Origin: Platycnemis pennipes | Taxonomy: Eukaryota > Arthropoda > Insecta > Odonata > Platycnemididae | Direction: 5' to 3' | Length of the DNA: 64,000 nt | Assembly (NCBI GenBank): GCA_933228895.1 | Contig: OW121853.1 | Location: 81,204,645 to 81,268,644 of the forward strand | Part shown: in pieces, positions 48,101 through 60,100 of the stretch | Layout of the letters: every line of letters starts with the position of its first letter | How positions within the stretch are numbered: the first letter of the stretch is position 1 | Program-made: the position numbers and the translations under genes | Notes under the pieces: model-generated | What the model was told of the DNA's origin: nothing | The model's input: only the letters and a program-made list of their open reading frames with translations | The model's database searches: none

Positions 48101-51100
48101 CTGTTCCACATTCAACACCCTTTTTCCTAATGTTGCATTCAATACGACTGCTACTCCCCGCTGGCTCTCTTCCCCTCCACTGTATATAACCCTGTACTTT
48201 TCACTCCAGAAGTCCCCCTGGTCTCTCCATCTTACTTCGCTTAGTCCCAACAAATCGATCTTTGCCCTCTCCATTTCACGCTTAATGTTCTCTAGTTTTC
48301 CTGCCCTTAACATAGTCCTAACGTTCCATGTCCCGATCCTTATCATTGCTGCTCTCTTCTCTGGTTTATTCTTCGCCGCCGCTGCTGTTGCCGCTGCTGC
48401 TGTCATTCTTTTCGTGCAAGGATTTCGTGAGATGACGACCGCAGAGTCCTTGCTTACCCTGCTGCCGGGCACGACACCCGTTCGACTAATTTGGTTCCGG
48501 GCCCCGTAGTTGCCAGGATTCAATTCTCTATTGTTCAAGTCCATTGTGATCTTGGGAGAGTTTAATTGAGGTGGTTTCCCGTTGCCTGCCTCAATAGTGT
48601 TTTTAACGTGACACCATCACTTGTTAGGCCGCCCCACTGGGGTCAGACGCCTTCTCACAGCCGCCTCACTGAGGAACAGACTCTGCGAGTACGGTACGTG
48701 GACTACCTTTCGTCAGGCTCCTACCCTTCGACCTGTCTGGCATGGGTGACCCTACCAGGAGCAATATTAGTTACTCCCGCCAGTGTAGCTCTAGGGGTCA
48801 CGGGAACACGCAAGCCCCAATCCCACCACGACAAGGCGTAGTCCATGGGGAAGGGATAATGTCAATAGAGAAATAAAAATTACACAAAAAATTAAAGTAC
48901 ATAAAATAATACTTACATTAAGACACAATACAGCCAGAATATAGACAAGCAGAAACAAAATACATTCAATTACATAAAAATATCAAATCACATCCAACCA
49001 TTAACAAAAAATACACCAAAATTTCAGTTTTAAAATACACAATAAGATAAATAACAACAAACATTTCAAACGCACTCAATTTTTTTATAAAAGTTCACAA
49101 AACATGGCTTGAAACAAAGTGGTGGACATCCCTCACAGGCAGGGCAAAAATACTTGGGGTCCTTCCTGAACCCTCTATATATGCAATGTGCGTATCGTCA
49201 TTGAGGGACACGTTTCCGACTTTCATCGATGTCATAAGTCTCTGGGAACCGCCTAGATTATCCAAGGGTCTTGAAGGGCAAGCTGGAGGAGGAATGAGGA
49301 ATTGATGCTGAGTAGAAATGACCGAGGAGAGTTCTAATCATGGAGAGGCGTAATTCGTAGAGAGATGTTTTGGGATGGGTTTTACGGTAGAGGAAATAAC
49401 TATTAACCAAAATGAGGTGAAGTATGTGGATAGCAAGTTTCTTATACCATTTTAGAGTTTTATGCTCAATGGGGTGATAGGACATCATTTGATCAAAGTG
49501 ATCGATGTCACTCATTGTATCGAGCAATGGCCTCCGGTTTGGAAGTGACGCCAACCCCTCGCCTACTACGGACATCGACAAAGTTACCCCCGAATTCAGA
49601 GCTGATCATCACAACCTCCTGATTATCCGTCCACTTCATAATGCAGACTCCATCGGTGCTGAATACGTCCACTACCTCCCCCCGTTTCAGTTTTTCGCTA
49701 TGAGGTGAGGTAGATTCCCCTTCCGGGTAGCTGTAAGAGCTCTGGTAAAATAGGTCTTTCGCTTAAGGAAGTGGTGTGCCAAGTCAACACTTTTGTAGTA
49801 ATTATCCATGAAAAGAGACTGTACAGTGTCCAGTTCTCCTTCCATTAATTTCCATACAACATTGTTGACATGTCCAGTAGGGCGGATCGGAAAAATCGAT
49901 TTTTCGCGGAGAAACTTGGCCCTCTGGAAAAAGTTGTCAAAGTGACTCAAAATGAGGCCAGAAAAATTTGGGACCTCTAGATCAACCCTAGACCCTCGCG
50001 CCGTGAAAGTTCCAACTGACCCAGTATATTTCAGTGAAAAGACCATAAAATGCCTTTTTTGAAGAAAGCGTATCATTTCAAATACATTTAATAATATTTC
50101 GCCGCTGATGAAAGTTAATCTTAGAAATTCACTCAGTTAATTTGAAATTCCCTCTTTTTTAAGATGCGTACTACAGTGCTGACATCTAGCGGTGATTTAC
50201 GAGAACTATTGACTCGCGCCTACGGAAAGCGATCGCGATCTCATAGTCTTGATCGCAAATTCTTACCTAACGACGTAAAACACTTCTAATGAAAAATTAA
50301 ATAATCAAATTGCATCAAGATTTGAATATAAGTAATTTATTATTGCAAAATTAGTATTTTTCAATGAAACTAAGCTCCACGACAGCTGCAGCAAAGAACT
50401 TCCAACGGGAATACCATTTTCAAGTCAAAGGCTGAACAAAGTTCTGAATTGGGGTTGCGGCAGCTACCTTAAAGCTAATTTTAAATAATTCCAGAGAAAA
50501 TATGGATCCTTTGTGACGACGAGTTAGGTATTCGCAATACACAAAATGATAGAAAAGGAATAGAAATTACCTAGAACTAATCCGATTATTTTATGAACTG
50601 GGGCATTGTTTTCGAGAAGTAGGTGTCGTGCCATGCGTCTTTGAACATTTTTTTCCTTCGATCATATAATCATCATCATCATCTATACAGCGATCGTTAT
50701 TCCATTGCACTGATTTCAGTGCTACAAAGTCATTTCAAAACTTAGTAAAACAGAGGTCAATCACTCCTAGGGACCGGCCTTTCACTTCGTAAATCAATAA
50801 AATCGAGGTTTTGTAAAATAGAGGTCATTTTACATGGTTTTCCTATATACAAAGATCGGGACCAGTGGAATGGTTCGTAAATTGGTGTCATTTCGTAAAT
50901 TAGAGGTTCGTAAAAAAGAGGTTCTACTGTAGTTGACAATTAATGCTACTGGAGATAAATACCATGTGTTAATTTGTACTTTGCAGTGCATCACCCTCAA
51001 GAAATATCGCTCATAATACCGAGCATATACTGTATCATACTGTATCAGTAGATTCTTGGCTTCGCTATATCCATCTTGTACATGTACACATGGGCCTTTC

Positions 51101-54100
51101 AATGATACAATGCCAATCACTCGTTATTGCGAGATTCTCGCTATATGCCATAATCACTATAATGGGCTTCTTCTGTATAATCAACGTTGAGAAAAATACA
51201 TAATTCATATATTAAAATTAAGTGTGTTAAATACAGGGTGCGGTAACATAACTTCCTTTTTTATAAAGATGTATCCATGTAAAAAAGGAAGTTATGTTGC
51301 CGCACCCTGTGTATCTAAAATTCCTAATGTTACGATTTTCACAGAAATGGGAAGTTTTCGTGCAGTCTACCTAAAAGGGGCTGACAGTAAAAGGGTTGAG
51401 GAGTAACCTCAGGAGGATGCACTTCCACGCTTTACCTTCGCTCTTTGTATTAGGATTATGAGTCAGAATACCTCACAAATCTGATGATGAATTTCCACAG
51501 CCAACATGTTTCTTGCAGTCTAGAACCGCATGACTGATCTTTTGTCACACTGCGGGCAATTCAATAGCCTTAAACATTTTGATTATACACAGTGAAGCAC
51601 ACAGGTTAGCTACAGAGCTCTAACTGGTGTGTAATAGTATAAAAATAAATGGCTCTCACTTAAAAAATGCCCCTTGTATTTTTCAGGTTTGTTCTACATG
51701 TCTTCGGTGTCATAGCTGCGGGAAATCGTCAGTGGCTGGGTCAGTGCCTAGGAACCATCATTTAGAGGGTAAAGAATCAGAGGAAGATGGTAATGATCAA
51801 GCAGGACCTGAAGATATCCTGATGTGTGCCTCATGCCTTGCACTTCATCGGAAGAAGAACTTCTGCCCACTTTGTCACGTTGTATATCGTGATACTGATT
51901 TTGATGCATCAGTAAGCTTTTTTATCAATGTGTAGCAATTATCTTTAAAATCCTAGGAATCATTTCAAATTTCTCTTATGTGCTTAAGTAATGATGTTAA
52001 TTTATAGATGCATATCTTTGGATATGGATTCTTAGGGATCGCAAGTATTAAAATGATTAGGGATGTGCGAGTACTCGAAAATTCAAGTCCGAGTCGAGTA
52101 GTTGGTACTCGACTCGAGTACTTCGAGTATTTTTACGAAAGTCGAGTCAGTAGTTTTTGTCGATGGAGCCGCCAGGCCAATAGGTTCAGAAATCTGGCGA
52201 AAGGAAGCGCTATCATCAAAATTGAGTAAAGCTCTGGTTACACGGTAGATTAACACGTACGAACATGTACTTACGTTTTTGTACATTTGCGTGAATGGTT
52301 TTATGTACGTTTGTGTGAATGGATTCATGTACGTTTGCATAAACAAATGGATGAATCGGTGGTTGCATGGTGCATGAAACCGCATACGTACTGTATTCCT
52401 CCAACCCCCCACCCCCCCTTTTTGGCCAAAATCTTTGCAGAAAAAATCTGGGGGTACTATATTCGAGCTCAAGGCACCTATTGTCCGTTGTAAAATTCCA
52501 TCCCCTGAGTTTGAAGGTCAATATCTCAAAAATGGGTAGTTCAATGTTACAATAAAGTATATTGAACTAAATCTTGTTTATTTATACATTAAATAATGTC
52601 AAAAATATATTTTCAGTTGGTTATATTAATTAATTTTTCAACCGAGACAGATAAAAACGCCGGACATTTTTCAAGTTCCGGGAAGCAAGTTTAACTTTGA
52701 CGCCCACTAGAAGATAAACAAGAAAAGCCACTTCTCTTTTCTTCACATAAAATATAGAACATATATTTATCTTAGAGTAAACAAAGTTTCAAATAAATTA
52801 CTCAGTTACCGATTACGTTACGACAAATATTTAAAACATGAGCTATCTCAGCTTTCAGTTGGAAATTTAGTTCGTTTTGACAGTATTCTTCGTGTTTGAA
52901 AATTAGCTCGTGTAAAATGACTTAACAAATTGGGAGAATTAGATATGCTTTCAATGTTTATATATTTATTTTGGAAACAAAGTTCCACGGGACAAGACTT
53001 GTGGCCAGGAAAGAAAAGCTGCTCGAGGTTGCCAAGTTATAAGCTACCGTACGTACGGCGCGCACCAAACACCACGCGAGAAAATTTCTCTAGTATGCAC
53101 AGGAAAAATATCCTTGCCTATGCTTGAATAAAAGTTTATAAGTTACAGTATTCACCAAAATAAAATCAGTGATAAGAGAGATAGCTTTTGTTCCCACATT
53201 TCTCGCCTTCTCGACGAAAGAAACAAATTGCATTTTAAATTATCTTCAACTCCGTCTCCAAAAACTTTTCGCGAGGAGGCATAATGACGGTATGCTTCCA
53301 AAGATACCGTCAGTTCTTAAACTGACATTGAATTGCATTCTTAAAGACGATACTTTTATCTGCTCCTGTCGAGTCCTCATGGCTCATTCACAGCAATAAG
53401 CGAGCTGCTTGTCACAGAAGATTCCACACGTGCCATACCTTTCTCTTTCAGGCATGCTCTGGGCAGTTGAGCATGCTTTTATAGCCTTTAATAAATATAT
53501 ATTGATATCAAATAACCAACGAATTCTACTGAGATTTCATAAGTGGATTCATATTAATGACACGAGAGCAAAAGAAAGGTCCAAACGGTGATTTCCAGAA
53601 TGGAAAGCGTGTGGGGTGGAAAATAATGCAGTCTGACAAATTCATCAATGACAAAAATATTGATGAACATAATAGTATGTAACTTCCTATGACTATTTAC
53701 AAAGCCCTTAGCTACAATATGTGAAAAGGAAAGCTTGATATCTTGTTCTGTGTTGTTCTTACGATGCCCTAATTCATGGATCCATCCAGTACCAAAAAAA
53801 ATCGCTAAAAATCTGTTCTTAAACACGTAGTTCAGTGAAAAAAATTTAAAAATATTTTAATACCATCAGTCAATGTAGAAATAAACAAGCTTCAATTTGA
53901 AGTACTTTAATTTAAAATCGTATTAGCCATCCTGGAGATATTGGTCTTCAAACTCGCTGGTGATGGAAATTTTGTAATGGATGGTAGGCATCCTATTAAG
54001 GGCGTTACGGATGATATAGGTATTGTATAAAACTTTAAGTTTTACTATTCATTTTTTTATTTCCTATTTAGGATTACTAATTATATCATTAATTGCCAAG

Positions 54101-57100
54101 TTCCTAGTCATATCTTATCTATAATAAATTTTTGTTAAAATATATTTCCTTAGAAATTGAAAACTTTAATCCGCAGGACTCTATACAAAATTCATATACC
54201 TGCTCGCATTCATCCGTGAATGATAATTCATTGTTCAAACATTATTAACTTGCGTTAATGGATATCAGAAATAACCCGTGCCGATTACAGGTGTTCATGC
54301 ATCGCGTAAAACGGGGGTGATTGACCCAGGTCCTTTTTACAATTCTAAGTTCTATCATGTTTAGGCAGAAATCATCGATTTTGTAGAGATGGTGTCAATA
54401 ATTGGAAGAGGAAGAAAAGTATATGTTAAAAAACTATGTAATTAACGGCCAATTATAAATTTGAGGCATGAGCTTATCAAATATTTACTACACAAACAAG
54501 GAATTTTGAATGAAATTCACTGTACTGTTGGACTAACCTTCCCGGCATACACGACATTGCTGAGTGTTTAGCTCTGAAAAGAAATAGATAGGGATGCAAA
54601 ATACAAGGAATGCTCTTCTATTTAGGCTTATGTATTACTTATGAAAAAATATTTTGCTTACTGGCTTACTTTCATTACAAGTTAATAGGGCATGTCACTC
54701 ATGTAGGCCTCATTTTATACCTAAGTACACTCTGGTATCATACTGCAAGCTAATTTACACATTTTTGTGTAATCCTAGGAATGAAGGTAATTTTCTTATT
54801 TCGAGTGTTGCCAGAAAATTTCCCTTAGGTCTTTTGGTTTTCTCTACGTGCCGTATTAATTTTACTGTTTTTTTAATTATGCATTAGTTAGGTAGACCTG
54901 CCGATTTAACAGTCGGATTGCTGGCTAACTTTAATTGCGATGACTTAAGTAAAAACTGGGTCTCTTCACTCATGTACAACAATGTACAAACTCGACTCAA
55001 ACTTTCAACTCGACTCAAGGTCAAAAAGTATTACTTGCACATCCCTAAAAATGATGAGTCAGAATAAATTACTCAAAACCTGAGTTTGAACTAGAGTTAA
55101 TAGTTAACATATTTGACCATTTAGTGAATTCAGCATCCTAAGTTTAGATTTTGTTGTAATGTTGCATGAACCCTTTAGACTTTCATTAGGATTTTTTAAA
55201 ATATTGCAATTTAAAAGCTATTTAGCTATTCAACTGATTCCTTAGGTCCTTGCTAATTTTATTTATACCTCATCATTTTGCCAGTATTTGCATTGCTTCT
55301 ATTATCACGTTAGGTGCCATTATGAAATTAAGAAAATGGTACTTGGAGCAAGGACTTGTTTTGGGTCATCACCATTTATCATAGAGGTTCTTTGGGACTG
55401 CTGCAGAAACAGTGACATTTATCACAAATGTCCTTTTCAACTGCCATGACACTTAATGTGTTATGGATTTGCCAACAAACAAGATCCTATTCCATTTCAT
55501 TCTTGTGGTACTGCTGTAATTGTCTTTTTATCATTTGAAGTCTCTTAATGTTGTTTAGGTTTGCAGTTTTTTTTGTTGATTATTGCCCCAAATTTTTGTC
55601 CCTCTACAAAAAGATCAGTGTCATTTTTCTTCAATGATGTTTTCTAGTGATGGGTCGATTCCAAAATTTTTGCGATTCTGATCCTGATTCCGGTTCTGTC
55701 ATTTCGATTCCAATTCTACCAATACCGTTTCCGTCGATTCTGATGCCATAGGCTCCAAGAAAAATATCACTTAATTCCAGGCAACAAGACAACCACGTAA
55801 AAAATTATTACTCTGTGAAAGAATCAGTTAACAAAAGCATCACTCATATCATCACTATGTAATTAAAATATAATTCCTAAATTTCAGAACAGAACATATC
55901 TGAAAAGTGTTGTTACCTCATAGGTATTACTTAAGAATATTAACACTCATGTTTAAATTTAAAATAAAAGTATCATCTTTAATAGCTATCTTTTATTGAA
56001 AATATCTTATCATTATCAATAATGTCTTACAAATTTAGTCTCCCTTTACAGATTTTAAATTTTTGCTCAGAAAGCAAAGCATCTTCACTCTGTCAGGATC
56101 AAGCCTGTTGTGTTTTACATCACATATTTTTTCTGCCGAACTAAAAAGTCTTTCACTGAACACAGTGGATGGCGATGTGGCAAGAAACTTTTTGGCTAAT
56201 ACTTTCAGCCTTGGGTAGGAGAAGCAAGCCTTCCAGTATTCCCCAGGGAAGGAATTTGGTGGTGCATTCATCTCTGATAAATAAGCTTCCACTTCAGCTT
56301 CAACAGTATTTGCTATGGTGTCTTTGGGTACCTTTCCAAACACATCACTGTACCTTGACCATATACCTGTCACATGCTCCATAGGCTGAATTAGCTCCTC
56401 CAGATGTGGTGTGCCACTGCCTTCAATCTAATTTGAAAAAAAATATCAGGAAATAATACAATTTTTTTCATATTAGGCTTCACTAGGTGCGATTACAATC
56501 ACTTTACCTGCTGAATTTTTTGGCTTCCTTTATTAGTATCATCTTTACAGTCTCCAAATGCCTTTGGTTAGAAAATAAGTCCTTCTTCAGCCGGGGATCT
56601 AATATTGTTGCAAGAGAACAACAAAAGTCATCTTCTATATTCATGAAACATTTGGACAGTGCTGTTAACAGGTCATTTTTTAATCCCTGCAGGCCTGAAC
56701 CTGTTGGAGCGGGCTTCTTCAATTCATATTCCAGTAAATGCACCAGTGGAATTACCTTTAATCAAAATAACATTCATCTTTTGTGAGGACCAATAATTAT
56801 ACCATAGAATGCAGAATTCAGAAAAAATAAACAAACCAGGTACTTTGCAATTATCAAGGAAATGAACTTACTTCCGGCAGGGTTACATTTTCAGAGCTAA
56901 CTTGCAGGGTTGCTGCATCAAAAACTTCCAGTATAGAAATACTTCTCTCGATCATATCCCACTGTCCCTGCGTTAAATCTATTGGTAGTTTGAGCTCACC
57001 AGATGCCAGTGCAATTGCTTGTTTTTGTTCCAGAATTCGCTTAAACATATGAAGAGTTGTGTTCCATTTAGTCAGCTCATCCTGAATTAGTCGGTGATTG

Positions 57101-60100
57101 GGAACCTGGGCCAGTTTCTGGTATTTTTCAAAATTTTAACATTTTTAGAAGAATGTTTGAAGTGGCCTACAATTCTTCTGCAGCCTGTTGTTAGATTCAT
57201 TATTGACTTGCAGTTTAAAAATCCTTCTTTTAATGCAAGTTGCAATGTATTTGCAAAGCACGAAAAATCTTTCTAAAGCAGCAACAACATTGCGTCCATT
57301 GTCACGAACAACACACGCTATCTTTTCCTGTAGGCCCCAATCAGATATAGTCATCTCCAAAAATGTGCGTATATTCACTGCTGAATGCAATATTTCAGGG
57401 AATGGGACCACTTCAATGCATAAGTGCTTAAAATTGAATTCCTCATCAAGGAAATGCACTGTTACACTAAGAGAGTCATCTTGAGCATTAGAAGTCCACA
57501 AATCCATGGTTATTCCTGCAAATTTTATCATTTTTATCATATCTTCTAGCTTTTTTCAGGTTCGGTTGTAAATTTTGGGAATAACACAGTTTGATAGTTT
57601 TCCTAGATACCATGGTATAGTGTTATATATAATGTTATAAGACATGTATCTTTTATGCCCTGGGCGGGGGGTGGAGAGGACGGCAACATCCTATCCCGCC
57701 CAGGTAAAATAAAACTCAAGTAAGTAAGTAAGTGAGGTTCCAGTAACACCATAAGTTCGACAAATCCTATGCTTTCTACAATAGAGAAGGGTTGCAGGTC
57801 TAAGCAAATCATTTCTCCTATTTTGCGAGTAATCGTAGTAGACCTGGCGTCTCCAACCTTAAATTTAGAAGTTTTATCCATAAACTTCTTCAAAGTTGGC
57901 TGATTAGGAGATGAAAGATTGGAGGGCTTACACTTTACTGCGTTACTCGCCGTAATAACTTCGACATCAGGAGATGAGGGAGCTGGTGGAAAAGAAGAGC
58001 TGTGGCTGCTTTCATCTGTTCTTGAACAGGAACTCACTGAATTACTAAGTACTTCACTTTGAACTGGAGGTGACAATTCAGGTATTTGAATCGTCAACGG
58101 TGAAATTTCAAGTGTGCCATCTTTCGGTGATGAAGCCTTTACAAGGGACCTATGTTGTTTATTAAAATGTTTTAATAAATTTGAGGTAGATTTTGAAGTT
58201 CCACCACGGAAAATTCTTGCGACGCAGTGGATACACACAGCAATTTGATCATTTATAGGATCAATATGAAAATGATTCCACACTATCAACATTACAACGC
58301 TCAGTAGAAGTCGGCGACAACATTTTGCACCTAGAAAACTTATGTATCTTTAACGTCACTACGGGACTACGGTATGGAAGAAACGGTCATTACGCTGATT
58401 TGAATGTGTTTTGTTTTTACGATTACGTGGTGCGAAAATTCAAATGACTGTTGGAAGCATGGTCGTATATAAATTTGTGGTTTGAAGTACTACTGGAATC
58501 GGAATCGATATTTCACCTTGGTAAATACTCATTTTCGATTCCGATTCTTGGCATGGAATCGAGGAGTCGAAGAATCAAGGAATCGAATTGACCCATCACT
58601 AATGTTTTCATAGCTGTTTCAGTTTTGCTTTTGACTATGACTCTTATCAAGGGTGATTGAGTGCTCCAGTATTTTTATTACTTTTTTTATCATTATGAAT
58701 ATTGCACCTAACCCATCAAGCTCACTCAGCAAGTCCTATAGTCTCAGAAACATTTTCCATTCTCTCATGAATAGTATTTGACTTTTTAAAATGTATGAGT
58801 TAGATTTCAGACTTGACTTTCATATGTTTTTGTTACAGTCAATGAAAACTATTATGACCTTGAGTAACAAGGAGAAAAAGCTGTATTTGTATATAACATA
58901 TCTGTAATTTATTGCTTATATTTTATATTTCCATCTAATCTGTGAGAAAACACTTTTGTTTGGTGACAGGTATTGGAATAAATCGTATTTATGATGTCTT
59001 TGAATGTTTCTGAAACTAGATGATGCAGTGTGCACAGTGCACTTACTGGGTCCATGCCAGCTGTGAAGGCCTATCTGATGACCAATACCATCTTCTAAGT
59101 TTGCTTCCTTCATCAGTGGAATTCACATGCTCGTAAGTTTTTAATGTGCTGCCCGTATATGTATATTTAAATGTCATTTTTGAGCTCTGCAAAATCATCC
59201 TCAGCCTTTCTAAAATACAGCTTATATTGAACAACTTTTTTGTTCTGGTGTTCTGCACCAGTTATGTATTTAGGAATATTTTTTGATACTTTCATGCTGA
59301 GTATTCTTATGATTTTTTTTCTACTGTTATGGAAACTTCAGTATCCTTCCAAAGCTCACTTCGTGTATCAGTATTACCATATTCCTCCGAATATAGTACC
59401 CCCCCCCATTTTTTGTTCAGTTTTGGAAAAATAATTTTGAAATGCAAAGCAGGACTTTACCATATTTTTCTCAGGTTTACAACTTGAGCACCTTGAGTAA
59501 TAAAAATTTCCATTGTTTCAGTTATCAACATGGAGAATCAAGTTAATATATTTACCGAAATACTCAATATTATTTCACCTATTAAAGTTGACTAGCTATT
59601 GTATTTACTATATTTCCATAATTGGGTGGAATGGAGAATTGAGATATATAAATGAGAAATCATGATTTTGAAGTGTAAGCACTGCCATTGGTTTTCATCT
59701 TTCTCAGCTTTCACCTTGACCCCAAACGAACTTGGAGTGCCCATACCGTATCAGTAAGATATAAACTTGCCAGGGCACTCTTTTTAATAAGAAAACTTAA
59801 TGGTGTGTGACTAAGGATTATCTTTGTTGTTCTTACTGTGCATTCTTTCAATCACATCTCTTATATGTAGAGGTCCATGAAAGTGGTTTTATTTTTTGCT
59901 AAAATTCGTTTTAAAACTATGTGATTTTGGTGTTTTAGAAAATCTTGGCGTTGTTATTATAATGTTACAATTTTTTCACATTTCTAGGCATTTTATTATT
60001 TTTTGGTACACGTTTTGTGAATGCTCTTACTTTTATTAAGCATTTTACATAACATTTAATACAATTTTGATTGCACAAATTTCTGATAAAACCAAATGAA

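Larger units (their letters stand above)
34983..51686 (+). other. trx intron 7 (16.7 kb)
   Basis: Bounded by GTATGT and TTTTTCAG. It contains a LINE 3' tail, the copia element, a pair of diverged repeats, a CR1-like LINE, an RTE LINE, a piggyBac relic and smaller remnants. I see nothing identifiable in 34983-35660, 38630-39330, 48870-49097, 50077-50735 and 51311-51686. The stretch 44900-45310 has a mariner-like end (GACACTCTGTATA) only. Confidence 0.65.
55645..58601 (-). mobile_element. hAT transposon, 2957 bp, with 8-bp target duplication
   Basis: The perfect 8-bp duplication ATGTTTTC lies at 55637-55644 and 58602-58609. Left end TAGTGATGGGTCGATTCC and right end (reverse) TAGTGATGGGTCAATTC form the terminal repeats. 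Both ends hold many GATTC/GAATC subterminal repeats. The interior encodes a BED-finger hAT transposase on the minus strand. Confidence 0.92.
51912..59019 (+). other. trx intron 8 (7.1 kb)
   Basis: Bounded by GTAAGC and GAAACTAG. Two hAT elements occupy 52058-55047 and 55645-58601, about 84% of the intron. The remaining stretches (55056-55636 and 58610-59019) show no features. Confidence 0.75.

Noticed and set aside
45552..48509. Many plus-strand frames of 60-166 codons
   Set aside because: They are shadows of the antisense RTE LINE coding sequence.
50570..50640. Minus-strand ARHLLLENNAPVHK-like peptide next to a GTAATT donor
   Set aside because: It could be an exon of the piggyBac relic, but I could not match it to a known piggyBac motif, and no continuing exon was found.
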